Below, piece after piece: positions 1 through 13,375 of a stretch of 64,000 nucleotides of DNA. The first letter of the stretch is position 1, and each line of letters begins with the position of its first letter. The notes below the pieces were generated by a model. The model saw only the letters and a program-made list of their open reading frames with translations, did no database searches and was not told the DNA's origin. The position numbers and the translations under genes are program-made. The stretch is from Ailanthus altissimus (lineage: Eukaryota > Streptophyta > Magnoliopsida > Sapindales > Simaroubaceae): contig OX327683.1 of NCBI GenBank assembly GCA_946807835.1, forward strand, positions 17,303,001-17,367,000. Direction: 5' to 3'.

Positions 1-949
1 TTCAAGTGTTTAAAATGCAAAACCAGGAAAATTGCAGTTGGGACGCTGCGACTGTGAAATTCTAGCACCATAGAACTGAGGCCTTCTAGATTCCAGCACT
101 ATTTTAGGCACCAACGCCACAGCACTAACACTGTTCACTCTAGAATTTTTTTTAAATTGTTTAAAATAAAAACATGCATGTGGGGTTTATGAGATGCAAT
201 AATAATAATTATTATAGTGCATTATAAACCAGAATAATTTGTTTGTGCTGAAAACCATAATAGAAGCCTTAGTAGTGTGGGTTTGTTATATTTGTACAAA
301 AAAAATGATTGATTGAGAATCACCTCCTCATAAGATAAAGACCATTGTTAAAAAATCTCTCTTAATTAGATTGAATAGTTTTACATTATGAGATAATGTT
401 TTACAATTGACAATTTTGTCAATACGGTGTTAGACCGATCATATTGGTCTTTCTCAATATTGCTAAAGTGTGAGAGATTTAATTGGTGTAATTTGGACTA
501 TACCAGTTAAACATGAGATGAGACAATATATGCGAAAGAATTACCCTAAATTGCTAAAGTATGTGGGTAGTATTAGTAACATATATTTGATCATTGACAA
601 GTTAATTTAGAATACACTTATCTTAGAATGCTAAAGTGATAAGGTGTATTTAAGATCAGCGGTAAGAGTTGCATGAGATGCAATTGATAAGAGTTATCTA
701 CCTTTTTGGTTTACAAATGACAAGATCCCTAAAATATACAACTGGAGTAAAATTTCAGTGGTTCTACTTCCCGTTGTATAGCTTAAAGAGTTTAAACTGT
801 TGTTATCCCATTTGAGAGATTAAATGGATTAAGTAAAGTAGTGGAATGGGGACTTTCAATTAAAAAATGTATAATTATTATACCCATGATCTAAAATATT
901 ATTTTATTAGTGACTGAAATATTCTGCTAACATATTTTATTTTATCTTG
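1..949. other. Non-coding leader / LTR-like DNA upstream of the decayed copia element
   Basis: No gene is visible here. The first 160 bases carry a loose run of GCTGC/CACAGCAC-type words that resemble the middle of the LTRs at 38097-40605. The rest is AT-rich DNA ending just before the gag-like reading frame at about 950, so it is probably the 5' LTR and leader of that element. I could not find the LTR boundaries. Confidence 0.3.
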
Positions 950-3900
950 TGAAGATTAAATGACTTCAAGTAACCCCTTGATGTACACCAACTCAAGGGT
1001 ACCGAGAACTATGCTGACTGGCTGATAAATCTCAACATCATTCTAGATTCTAAAAAGTTAGGATATGTGATTGATCGCTCATTGCCCCGAGGTTTTTCTA
1101 ATGATGCCACCCTAAATAAGAGGAAGATATATCAAAAATGGTTGAATGACGATTTGAAAGTCAAATCCTACATTATTGCCTTGATGTATACGAAGCTGCA
1201 GATAGAGCATATCTACATAGACAGTGTTAGCAGTATGATGCTCCATCTGAATAAGCTATTTGACGAAGACCTCAAGTCTAGATTTATTAGGTTGCCAAAT
1301 CACTCTTTCAGGCTAGACTCCCTAAAGACAATCATTTGATTTCACATGTCCTCAAGATTATTGGATGTATCAAGAGGTCGGAGACGATGGATATAGTGCT
1401 GAACAATTTATTGGAGAATAGTTTGAATCTCTAGTCGCTTCTAAAGTCATTTGCATAGTTTATTATAAACTTTAACATGCAATTATTGATCCCTACTTAT
1501 GCTGATCTTCATAACATGTTTAAGACAGCGTATGAGGACATAAATAAAGAGGGCATGACTCTTTATATTTAGGGTGCTTCATCTTCTACCTCGAGGGCTT
1601 CTGAGAAGTTCAAAGAGAAGAAAAAAAAGAATGAGAAGTAGACACACAACATAAGTCCTTAGAAGCGAATCATATCCAATCCCAAAGAGAAGAATAAAGC
1701 AAAAGAAAAATGTTTCGCACCTAGTATCCATCGTTTATGGCTAGGATTACTGGGTTATCTAATCCTATTCGCCCCTTAACTTTCATCTCTCAGTGTCAAT
1801 GTCGACCCAGTAGAGTGCTTTTGCCATTGATGTTCTTTTAGATTTCTATGCATTTCACCACTCCACTAGAAATTTCCTCTGCCTCTATCATACTCCAGCT
1901 TGGTAGTTTCCACCGCCTATCCAAGGTTGAGCCCTGGGATTTGACAGTGGGCTTTATTGCGGCAAGGACGGGCACTAAAAGCGCAATTGTCCCAAATACT
2001 TTGTCACTATGAAAAAGACTCTTTTAAGTATATGCTTGCATATTATTGATATTTCTTTAGCATTTGGTGCTAGTTTTAGTTGGGTATTAGATAATGTTTG
2101 TCCTTCTCACATCTGTAATACGTTGCAGGGTTTAAGAGAAGTTAGATTGTTACAATCTAGAGAAGTACAGCTTCGTGTTAAAAATGGTGATTTCCTACAG
2201 GTTGAAGCTATAGGACACTTTGATTTACTTCTCTCTTGTAATAAAACAATTGAATTACATAATTGTTATTTTATGCCTATTATTATTAGACAAATTGTAT
2301 CCTTTCTTGTATATAACAATGAATGTTCATATGTATATTCGAAACCATTTCTTATATTTGTATGATATGTATGATGTTTTATTAGTTGAATGCCAGTTAG
2401 TTAATAAGCATTATATTTTGGATTCAACAAAAAATATCATGAATGTATTGGTTAATGATACTAATAGTTCAAGAAATTTAAATGAAACAGAATTGTGACA
2501 TATAAGGTCATATAGGTGTGAGACGCCTAACTCGCCTGGTTAAGGTTATTTGAATAACTGATTTGGCCATAGAGTCTTATCACGTTTGTGAATATGTATT
2601 CAAGTGAAGATGATCAAATCTCTCTTTACTGGTGTTGGACATCGTGTCACTTATTTATTGGAATTAATACATAGTGATGTATGCAGTCCAATGATTCACG
2701 CTACAGTAGGTGGATTTTGATACTTTGTAATCTTTATCGATGATCTGGCACAATACGGATAGATGTTTATGTTGGAAATCGAGTGTGTGACATATGAGTG
2801 TATACATAATTTTAAAAATTACTACATGCAGCGAAAGCATGTGAACATATACACTCAATTTAACAGATTTAACCACATATATCATATATATGTTCAAGTA
2901 TAACTATTATACAACAAATTTTACATGATGAACAATTGTAATACTTAAAACAAAATGTAAAGAACACTTATCTAATGAATGTAGCTTTACAAATTCTTCA
3001 AGTTCTTCAACAATCCATGTGAGTAGCTCATCTTGAAGTATATTGTTGAACAATTCTAGTCTATAACGGTTTGGTGGGATTATAAAACTAGAATGGTAGC
3101 TTTGTTTTTGAATTTCCAGCATTATGTATTCAAACTCTTTGAATACAATAATTTTTTTCTAAAATGGAGATAATAAATATTTTACATACAACTCTTGTAT
3201 TAATTAGAAATATTTTACATACAATTTTTGTATATTTCTTAAAAACAATTTTTATAAGATAATTATTTTGAACAACTCTTGTCTAAAATAATTATTTTTT
3301 CTCCATTTTTTTTCATTCATTTTGAGCCATCTATGAGAGAAGAAGAAGAAGAGAGGTTTTTCTTATTTTCCAACACTTGAAAGAACAAAAACAAAATTTT
3401 CTCTTACCACTCAATTCCTTGGCCAAATTCTTTTTTCTCCAACTTGAATGAATTGATTCAATTGTTAGCCAAAATTTTGTTTTTGTTATTCAACACTTTT
3501 TGATAAAACAAAAACAAGTGTTTCACCAATTTTATTATTGATCTCCCACTTACGATTAATTTATTAAGCACTAAAATAATAACCACCTAAATAAATCATT
3601 ACCTAATAAATATAATTATTTTAATCATATCAGGTGAATAAATAGTCAATATCTAGGCCCCTCATTATATTAAAATACAATAGCCATGATTAATATATTA
3701 TCATATTATCTAATAATATAATAATAATATCTAATTTAATTATTCAAAATAATTTTAAATATTGATTTTTTACTTTACTAATTTTTTCTACCAAGGTTAA
3801 ATGATAAAATCAAATCATGGACCAAATTGTGTCATTTATCAATATCCTATTAATTAACAACTCTTGTTAATTAATTCAATGATATACTTAATAATTAAGT

Positions 3901-6790
3901 CTTGACAAATGCACATCCCGAGGGATCCAAAAATAATTATTCTATTTTTGCTGAAATTGATTAGATCGAATTATTCAATCTAATCTGCTACCTTAGTGTG
4001 CAACGAGTACACTTCATATTTTGAAACTCTCTAAGTCCACACCTGATTTGTCATATGGAGCTCCTTCATACGTCCGTGAACGATGTCCCACACACACGTT
4101 ATGGATATTACAAATCAGTGTGTTAGACCATACAAGTTGAGGTTATTGCATATTTGTATAATCCCTCCATCATATATATATCCTGAAATAACAGAGATAT
4201 AGATCATCACCGTCAAATCTCTATTTGCTTAATCATCAACTTATTTCCAGATTTATATTTCCTTACACAATATCCACAAACACTTTTGTGATATTGTTTA
4301 TCCTTTGAAATATATTTTTTGAGGTTTATGCTTGTGGCCACAAAATTTTCTAAAATACAATCTCGAAGCATCAGGATATACAACTCACTCATATGAGCTT
4401 ATGGATCCTATATCTACGTACACCGGACTCCATGAACATCAGACCATACCCAGTGACACACAGCGGTCAGACCATAAAATGTCTCTGACATGTGTAGAAC
4501 CAAAGTATAGTGAATCATTTACAAGCCCACCATGGCACTCAGGTCAAAGGACCATAAATCTACTCAACTCGGAATACCTTTCATTAACGATTTTATGAAA
4601 TGTCTATTGGAGATCTTTGTGAGTCTGTTCAATATTCAGTCCTCACTGAATACCTATATGTCTATACGAGCTTCCACTAAGCTCATAGTTTGCTAAGACT
4701 AACAATCTGGACTATCCAGATATAGACATACATTAATCTATATTAATGGGTTCCACCGATAGACTCGCATTGATGAAATTAGATCAAGAACATCATACTT
4801 GAGAACATACTTGCATAATGAAATTTCTTAACACCATATGCAACTCTTTGCAGCTATGTCATTATTAATATATTCTTAGGTCATTGTCCCATTTCAGATA
4901 AGGTTCTAACTGTTTAGATTTTTCTAATTCTATTAATCTGTTAACTCTTAATACCACTAACTCTTAGTATTTTTAACTATTAGTATTGTTAACTCTTAGC
5001 ACTAATCTAAACTCCTTTAGACTATATCTGAACTCCTTCAGATCATACAATGTCTGAAACATTACAAGCATCTTACCATTTATTATTAATAATATTAATG
5101 ATTTTATTAGAAATGATAATTGTATAAATACTATCATTAAATATTTATACATAATGGGATGGCACGTAAGCACAAATCCCAACAGTTTCTTATGAAACAC
5201 AAGTCAGAAACTTTTGAAAAGTTCAAAAGTTCTAACTTGAGGTAGAGAAATAAACCAGGATGTACATCAAATGCCTTTAATCAAATCAAGGCAATGAGTA
5301 CATAAGCAGTGAATTCTCTGATTATTTAAAGGAGAATGTGATTCTCGCTCAAAAAAGTCCTCCAGGTACTCCACAACACAATTGTGTTTCAGAAAGGAGA
5401 AATCAAACTTTATTAGATATGGTTTGTTTGATGATGAGCTTAACCAATCTCTCGAAATATTTGTGGGGTTATACTTTAGAAGCTACTGCTGATATATTAA
5501 ATAGAGTTCCATCAAAAGCTGTTCTATTTACTCCGTATGAGATATAGATTGGAAAGAAACCAAGTTTTAAATACTTTAAGATTTAGGACTGTCCTGCTTA
5601 CGTAAAAGTTACATAACAAGATAAACTTGCACCTAGAAGGTACAAGTATCTGTTCATTGGGTATCTCAAGAATTCTATGGGATACTAGTTCTATAATCCA
5701 GATGAGTGAAATATATTCATTTATCGTTATGTCATCTTTCTAAAAAAAGAGTTTCTCATGGATCGTGAAAATTGTAGAAAGACTGAACATGATGAAGTTA
5801 ATCAGGAAATAAATGAACCAGTGATGGAACCACAGACCTAATTGATTAGAATACTTTTGACACACCTTTTACGTAGATCGAAAAAGATGTCAAGGTCACA
5901 TGCTAGGTATGGTCCGATGTTTAAAGGTGCCCTTGGAGTTTTCTTAGTTAAAGAAAATTATCATTTGACCTATAAAGAGGCAATGTTAGACATCGATTTG
6001 GAAAAATAGCAAGATACTATGAAATTCAAAATTGATTCAATGCATCACAATCAAGTCTGGGACTTGGTTGAGCTTCCCAAATAAATAGTTTATATCAATT
6101 GTAAATAGATTTATAAGCCGAAGCATGGGCCCGATAGAAAGATAGATACCTTCAAAGCTCGACTAGTAGCAAAAATTTATTCTCAACGATTTGAAATTGA
6201 CTATGAGGAAACCCTTGCACCAGTAGAAATGCCTAAGTCAATTTAAATTTTATTAGCAATTGATGTGTATTATGACTTTGAGATATGACATATGGATGTA
6301 AAGACGGCATTTCTGAATGAATATTTTGAGGAAGAGATATACATGAAACAACCTGAAGGTTTTGCATCCAACCCAAAGGTTTTACACTTTGGTCTAATAT
6401 GCAAACTAAAGAAGTCCATTTATAGATTTAATTAGGAATTTCAAAGCTAAAATATTCATTTTGATGAGGTAATCAAAGGTTTAGTTTCATTAAGAACGAA
6501 GAAGAAGCTTGTGTGTAGAAAAATGTTAGTAGGAGCATGATAGTTTTCTCGACTCTCTATATGGATAATATACTGATCATTAAGAATGATATCGATATGT
6601 CATAGTCAGTTAAGAGCTATCTAAATAAAATCTTCTCCATGAAGGATTTGGGAGAGGCTTCATATATACTGGGTATAAAGTTTTATAGAGATAGAGCTAA
6701 GAAACTGATATGACTCTCCTAATCATCATACATAAATAGTGTCTTAGAAAGGTACAGTTTCACTAACTGTAAAATAAATAATGTACCTTT
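950..6790 (+). mobile_element. Decayed Ty1/copia retrotransposon polyprotein (gag to reverse transcriptase)
   Basis: Broken frames on the + strand follow copia order. A gag-like start is seen at about 1000-1340 (words such as NYADWLINL and LKSRF). A protease-type segment at about 2080-2300 contains SWVLDNVCPSHIC. The integrase region runs to 2764 and resumes at 5190-5547 (PPGTPQHN, SERRNQTLLDM, WGYTLEA, NRVPSKAV, TPYEI). Reverse transcriptase words follow at 6100-6420 (FKARLVAK, MDVKTAFLNE, EEIYMKQPEGF). Stop codons and frameshifts occur throughout, so it is not functional. The integrase part is split by the solo LTR at 2770-5184. The RNase H end is missing: the frame is lost where the SINE pair begins at 6801. 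The order of domains fits Ty1/copia, but I do not assign a lineage. Confidence 0.85.
2770..5184 (+). mobile_element. Solo LTR, family A, inserted in the copia integrase
   Basis: The 2415-bp block begins TGTTGG and ends CCAACA, the inverted termini expected of an LTR. It is flanked by gttta (2765-2769) and gtttc (5185-5189), a 4/5-matching target duplication. Removing the block and one duplicate rejoins the integrase reading frame (…FLMKHKSETFEKF). No coding frame or second LTR is present, so it is a solo LTR left by LTR-LTR recombination. Related copies lie at 7187-9010 (minus), 12230-13375 (plus), 47645-52416 (minus) and 47942-50117 (plus). Confidence 0.8.
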
Positions 6791-6800
6791 TAGACATGTT

Positions 6801-6980
6801 GTGAGGTTTCGCACCCAGTTAGTCTGACAAGCCGGGACATACCGGTCCCAGTGGGCCATCATTGGTCCAGACCTCCCAAGTGGCCTCCATTCACACAAAT
6901 GGTACCCCCAAGGAATCGAACTCGGGACGGAACCCCTTATATTGCCTTAGTGATTCGTCCTTGTACCACTTGAGCTGGCC
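6801..6980 (-). mobile_element. tRNA-derived SINE, copy 1
   Basis: On the minus strand the unit starts ggccagctcaagtggtac, an A-box-like tRNA segment, followed about 50 bases later by gagttcgattcc (6912-6923), a good RNA polymerase III B box. The body then runs to gtgcgaaacctcac. The same unit is repeated head-to-tail at 7002-7184. The two copies differ by scattered substitutions. It is not a tRNA gene, because no cloverleaf can be folded past the B box. Confidence 0.75.
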
Positions 6981-7001
6981 CATTAAAAGGCGCCTTTTAA
7001 T

Positions 7002-7184
7002 GTGAGGATACGCACCGTTTAGTCTGACAAGCCGGGATATACCGGTCCCAGTAGGCCATCACTGGTCCAGACCTCACAGTGGCCTCCATTCACACAAACG
7101 ATCACCCCCAAGGAATCGAACCCGGGTGGGTTATACCACCTCAAGATGCCTAACGAATCCGTCCTTGTACCACCTGAGCTGGCC
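7002..7184 (-). mobile_element. tRNA-derived SINE, copy 2
   Basis: This is a second copy of the same element in the same orientation, 21 bases from the first. On the minus strand the A-box region is agctcaggtggtacaagg and the B box is gggttcgattcc (7112-7123). A CTTTTAATGTGAGG word at the left end resembles the left end of copy 1. The copy abuts the family A LTR fragment that follows. Confidence 0.75.
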
Positions 7185-7186
7185 AG

Positions 7187-9010
7187 CTCTATTTTCAAAC
7201 ACTAAGTTCCTGATCTATTTTACTAATACGGGTCTATTAGTGGAACCCACTTTATATAGATCAGTGTATGTCTATATCTAGATGGTCCAGATGATTAATC
7301 TTAGTAGTCTATGAGCTTAGTGGAAGTTTGTATAGGCATACGAATATTCAGTAAGGACTAAATATTGAACAGACTCGCGAGGACCTCTAATAGACATCCC
7401 ATGAAGTCGTTAATAGTAAGTCTTCTCAAGTTGAGTAGTATTCGTGGTCCTCTGACCTAAGCACCACAGTGGACTTGTGAGTGATCCACTATACTTTAAT
7501 TTCATAGATGTTAGAGACCTTTTATGGTCTGACCATTGCATGTCGCTGGGTATGGTTTGATGCTCATAGAGTCCAATGTGCATAGATATGGGATTCGTCA
7601 GCTCACATGGGTGAGTTGTATATTCAAATACTCTGAGATTGTATCTCAGAAAGTCTTATGGCCATAAGTAATAAATACAGGAAACAAGTCTAGAGATAAG
7701 TTCATGGATGAGCAAATAGAAATTTGACGGTAGTGACTTATATCTTTGCTCATCCAGAATATAATTGACAGAAAGATTATACGTAATGTTATGACCTTAA
7801 TTTATATAGTCTAACGCATTGATTTATAATATCCGTGATGTGTGCATGGAGAATATATCACGGACTTATAGAAGAGTTTCATTTGACAAATCAGGCGTGG
7901 ACCTAAGGAGTCTCGCAATATGAAGTGTACTCGTTATGCACTAAGGCAACGTACCAAATTGAATAGTTCAATTCAGTAAATTTCAGTAAACTGTATATTT
8001 ATTTCAGTATTCCTCGGAATGTGCACTTGTCAATACTTAAGTGTTAAGTACATCAATTATAACAATAGTTATTAGCGAATAGGACAATAACAAGTGGTTC
8101 ATGTTTATTTTGAATAAACTAATAATATGTTAAATATTATATTTCATAAGTCAAACAAATATTTAAATATTAATCAAATACATGTGCTTAATATGATCAA
8201 ACAAATATTAAACGTGATAGAATGACTTAAAAGAGTGCAAGCCATACTTAGTAGGGCGTTTCCTTAACTTGCAAAATGGAAGAAATTGTCTTTCTTTTAG
8301 TGGCTTGTTTGACTTGGTATAGTACAAAAAACAAAAAAGTACATGTTTTAATTTGTTTAATTTGATTAAATAAATACAAACATGTTGGAATGGTTTAAGC
8401 ATGGAAAATCATGCATAGTAATCTATTGGCTGCCTTTGTAAAAAAGAGAAATTATGTCTTAAAAATAAAAAAAATTATTTTTATTTTGTAAGTTTTGTTT
8501 CTGTCACTTAACATGTGAGAGAGGGCTTTTGGCTTTTATTTTAAGAGTTGAAAACAAAAAAAAATTTTATTCATCTTCTTTCCATTCTCTATGGCCAACC
8601 ATGGTTATTAAGCAATAGGAAATTGATTTTTGTTGTTAAAACAAAAATAATTTATTGTTTTGTAATGAACTAATATTTTAAGTGTTAAATTAAAGATTAA
8701 GAGTTAATCAAATTAATATTTAAGTGTTAAACACTTTGTTGGATTATGGCTATCATTCTAGACACTCAAACCTACCTTAGTTGAGTGCTAAAATTGTCAT
8801 CGAGTGCAATTCAAAGTGGATCAAGTTCTAAACCTTAACTCTAAGGTTTAAAAAGTGAACATTTAATCTTTATTTTTTTTATAGTAATAAAATTTAAATT
8901 ATGTATTTATTGCACTAGAAAATTAAATTTCCTACTTCCCTGTTATTAATTTGTATATGAGATGCATAAATATTTGTTGTAATAGACACATAGCACATGC
9001 ATGCACCCTA
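7187..9010 (-). mobile_element. Family A LTR fragment, inverted
   Basis: The reverse complement of this stretch aligns by eye with the solo LTR at 2770-5184. Shared blocks include the stretch around tatgtctatatctagatgg, the block around tggtctgaccattgcatg, and the end near 8930 with gtatatgagatgcataaat. The 3' part of the LTR is missing where the SINE pair abuts it. It is diverged, and the right limit is approximate. Confidence 0.65.
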
Positions 9011-9082
9011 GTGAATTAACACACTTTCAAGCATTCATTTTATTATTTTCCTTATCAATGTGTCTACCGTAACTTTTAACTA

Positions 9083-10080
9083 AGGGTGAATACGGTTTGG
9101 TTCAATTTTTTTTAAAATCGAACCAAATTAGATATATTTAACTCTTTTTAAAATTAGAACCAAAAAAATCGTTTAGCTTAAAAGTAATTAAACTGGACCA
9201 AATCAATTTTTTTTAATTCAATCTTGTTCGATTATTTCAGTTTGGGCTCATCATAAATTTCCATTCACATTCTTCTTTTTTTCAATGGTTCCAATGTTAT
9301 TGTTAGGCATAACACTATTTGCTTATTAGTCACTGCTAGCTACTAAGACCTTGTATAATTTTGTTTTTATATTTATTAATTCACAATAACACTTCTATAT
9401 AAACTGTACTTTTATTGTAATTATAATGTTTGAATCATTTTTCGCAATTGGTGAAGATGAAATAATGGGTTGGTGACTTTAATTTGTCATGGCATGCATC
9501 TTTTTTAATAAGAACCGATTGATATTATACAAACAAAAAAACACCCATGATTCATGAAAGTATCATAAGAAAACAAAAACCCAATTGCGGAACTCATTGA
9601 TGGCCAAAACTAGAATAAAAAAAACAAAAAAACGAGCTTTGTAAATGAGAGCTTACCAAACACCAACAGTTGAGAGTGAGAGAGACGAGAGCAATGTAGT
9701 ATGTGTGTTGCATGCAGCCGAATTGATTAATTGATTTTCAGAGATGAGAGTGAGAATGAATTTGAGATGAGACATTGAGTCTGAGAGAAAGTGAGAGACG
9801 AGGCTAGATAGATTTAGGGACTTCTCAATTTTGAGTTTTATAGCGAGTGAAATATTTTCAAACCCCACTTATATCATGCCACATGGTAATTTAATTGGAA
9901 TTTTATTTAAATATCCAATTTTTCAATTAAATTTTTATTTTAGAAAAATTGAATTAGAATTGATTTAAACCGATCGATTTTTAAAAAATTATAACTAATT
10001 GTTTTCTTAAAAATAAAAAATTGAACTTAACCAATCAATTCAGTTCAATTTTTTAATTTTTAATTTATTTTATCCGTGCA
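9083..10080. mobile_element. AT-rich inverted-repeat element (possible non-autonomous hAT-like)
   Basis: Left arm words (ggtttggttcaattttttt, aaaatcgaaccaaatt) recur inverted on the right (gaattgatttaaaccgatcg, aatcaattcagttcaatttt). The same style of sequence occurs at 35095-36050. No transposase frame is present and I could not identify a clean target duplication, so class and limits are uncertain. Confidence 0.35.
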
Positions 10081-12229
10081 CAAATATTGCATCTACCTCA
10101 TAGTCTTACAGAGACAATTATCATATTAGATCCAACTCTTACTTAACAAATAACAAATTAAATGAGTATTTGAAAACTTTAACAACTATTATAGTTCAAA
10201 AACTTTGATTCTTTTCAAAATAAGTTGAAAATATTTAATTTTTTAAATTATATTGTGTTACATTCTTTTTATACCTTCACTTTAACAAACGAAGGACTAT
10301 GAGAGTAGTTTATTATCTTAAATGATGGGATCGTTTCATAAATTCATATTTGTAATAAAAAATTTTATAACATAAATTAAACAATAATATATAAAAATTT
10401 AAAATTAATCAAATATTTAAAAAGCATAAAAAAATCTTTGTAAATTGTATTTTTCTCACTTATGATCCTACTTCTTTGCTAAAGAGATTGTGTATCTTTC
10501 CTTCTTTTTATTTAATACCTTCTCAATGAATTTTAAATGGTCATTCATAAAATATTATCCTATGAATATTTATTACATTCTTTCAAATATTACACCATTT
10601 AAAGTAAAAATTCATTTAAACAACTTCCTTTTCTGTGACCAATAACACATGATGAATAAAATATATAAATAATAATTTTATCACAATTTCATCATCCATT
10701 TCTTCAAAGTTATACTCTGCAAACAATTCATAAAAAGTCCTTCAATGTTATACTCTGCAAACAATTCATAAAAAGTCCTTCAATGTTACATCCCACAATG
10801 ATAAATATTTTATTCCTAAACGATGACTAATATTTTTAGACAACTGTTTCACTGGTAGATATTATTCAATTTTTAAATTAATTACCAACTTAAATTTATG
10901 CTACTGAAATATTTGTGCTTATTGTTTACGAGATATCAAAATTCATCATCAAAAACATTAGTTTCTACTTCCCTAAGCAATAAAGATGTACCAAATTTTT
11001 TAAAAATTTTATTCTCTATATATTAAAATGACCCTTACAAATGGCTATATATTTCTCTTTAATGTTCCATCAACTTCGATATTATAATATCCAATGCCCA
11101 TGTTTTTAAATAACATGATATTGTTGCAAAAAAAAAATAGTCTTATACTGAAAATTTTAAGCTCTTAGAAACTGTATTATTCCTGTAAGAAAAAAGTAAT
11201 TAATTTTAAAATATAAATATAAATTATAAGTGTGCAAAATAATAATAATACAAAAAACAATCAAATTACATAACAAATTATCTAAAATAAATAAATAAGT
11301 ATTATTATTATTAATAAAGGATAGAATAATAATAAAACTAATATTCCATAAAATATTAAATAAAATTACATAATTGAATGTTCAAAATTAAATTAAACAG
11401 TTAACAATTAATATCAATAAAATAAATTATATACGACAAAATAAATAAATAAATAAATATTATTAATTCCTAATTTCAACTCCTAAAGATAAATAAAAAA
11501 ATAAATGTATAAGATAATTGACAAATGAAATAAATATTAAAGATAAATTAAACAGATTTCTATTTTAAAAATTAATTAAGGTAATGTGATTGGCGTAATA
11601 AGCTTCTTGCACTTGGAATTACCGGTGATTCCAACGCCTCCATTTTCTATTTTTTTCTTCATTTTTTCTCAATTTATTTCATTAACAATTCAACAATACA
11701 TAACAACAGTACAAACTTATGACATTTTTTCAATAGTCAACTACCGTCCACTCAACAACCACGGTCCAAGCCGCCAAAATGAAGATGGAGAAATTATGAT
11801 TTAAAACAAATGTATATATTATTTTAATATATATACATTAAAATAATTTTATTAAACTAATAAAATTAGAAGATTTACACTTAAAGTGTATTTTAAATAA
11901 TTTTAATTAAAAATATAATAAATTTTTTAAAATTAAAATAGTAATTTTTTTATTTTAAAATATTTAAAATAATTATTTATTTTTATTATATTTATCTCTC
12001 GGATCTCACATTTAATTTATAAATTTTAAAAATATTTTTTTTACCTTGCAAAAAAAAAAACCTTAGACTATTTATAGTTATCACTGTCACAAATTCATTC
12101 GTGAATTTGTAACTGATGACATGACAATATAATGTTTAAATTAGTATTAATATAAATTATTGGCACAATTTGAAACATATATTAAGTAGATAAAAGTATT
12201 AAGCATTATTTAACATAATTTTAGATTTA
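10081..12229. other. AT-rich intergenic DNA without a recognisable gene
   Basis: Very AT-rich with many short poly-A/T runs and AATAAT repeats. Apart from the 38-bp tandem duplication at 10702-10777, I see no gene, RNA or transposon terminus. Confidence 0.5.
10702..10777. repeat. 38-bp tandem duplication
   Basis: Two direct copies, 10702-10739 and 10740-10777. They share tatactctgcaaacaattc and differ at one base near the start. A third partial start (cttcaatgtta) follows. Confidence 0.85.
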
Positions 12230-13375
12230 ATTCTTAAACCTTAACTACTTTTCGAGAGACCTTAAAATAAATTCATATTTATTAAAAATTTCTCGGATCA
12301 AATAATTCTAATACACTTCATATAGTGAGACTCTCTAAGTTCACACCCATTTTATCTCACGAAATATTTTTGTAAGTTCATAACCGATGTCCCACATACA
12401 CGGATAATACAAAATGACGAATTAAACCATATAAGTTAAGGTTAATATATTTTCGTACAATCCCTCTATCATTAATATCCTAGAAGAGTTGAGACATAAT
12501 AGATCAACACCGTTAAATCCCCTATTACTCAACCATAAATTATATCTTTTAATTCGTATTCTAATAAACAATATACGCAAATTCCTTTACAATATTATTC
12601 ACTCCACGAGAAACTCTTTCCTAGGTTAAATGCTTATTGTCATAAGACTTTCTAGAATATAACCTTAGAGCATCTTGATATTTAACTCACCCATATGAGT
12701 TGACGGATCCCATATCTACACTCACCGGACTCTATGAGCATCAGACCATACCCAATGACACGCAACGGTCAGACCATTAAAGGTCTTTGACATGTGTGGA
12801 ACCAAAGTATGGTGGATCACTCACAAGCCCACTATGGTGCTTAGGTCAAGGGATCACGAATATCACTTAACTCGAGAAGACCTTTCATTGACAGTTTAAT
12901 AGAATATCTATCGGAGATTTTCATTGAGTCTTGTTCAGTATTAATTGAATACATTTATATCTATACGAGCTTTCACTAAGCTTATGGTTTACTAAGATTA
13001 ATCATCTGGACAATCTAGATATAGATAAATACTGATATATATTAATAAGTTCAACTTGACAAACCTGCATCGGTAGAAATAGATCAAATATAAATAATTC
13101 GAGAATATACTTGCACAATGATATTTTCTAGCAACTATTGTAACTATATCATTATTAGTATATTTTTAAGTCTTTATCTCATTTTAAATAAGATTCTAAT
13201 TCTTTAAATCTGATCTGAAGGAATTCAGATCAATATAATGTCCAAAATATTATAAGTATCTTACTTTAATAAGAATAATTCATGATTTAATAAAATACAT
13301 ATTTATTACATAAATATAAAAATATAATATTTATATAAAATTAAAATAACACACGAATATAAATCTTAATACAAA
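12230..13375 (+). mobile_element. Family A LTR fragment, plus orientation, 5'-truncated
   Basis: It matches the second half of the solo LTR at 2770-5184 in the same orientation. Shared blocks include gagactctctaag, ctctatgagcatcagacca, acatgtgtggaaccaaagta and tatctatacgagctttcac. Its right end (aatcttaataca near 13370) corresponds to the CCAACA end but is mutated. It is more diverged than the other copies. Confidence 0.65.

Noticed and set aside
6801..7184. True tRNA genes
   Set aside because: Only the A-box and B-box regions resemble a tRNA; the acceptor stem and anticodon arm cannot be formed and the units extend well past tRNA length.
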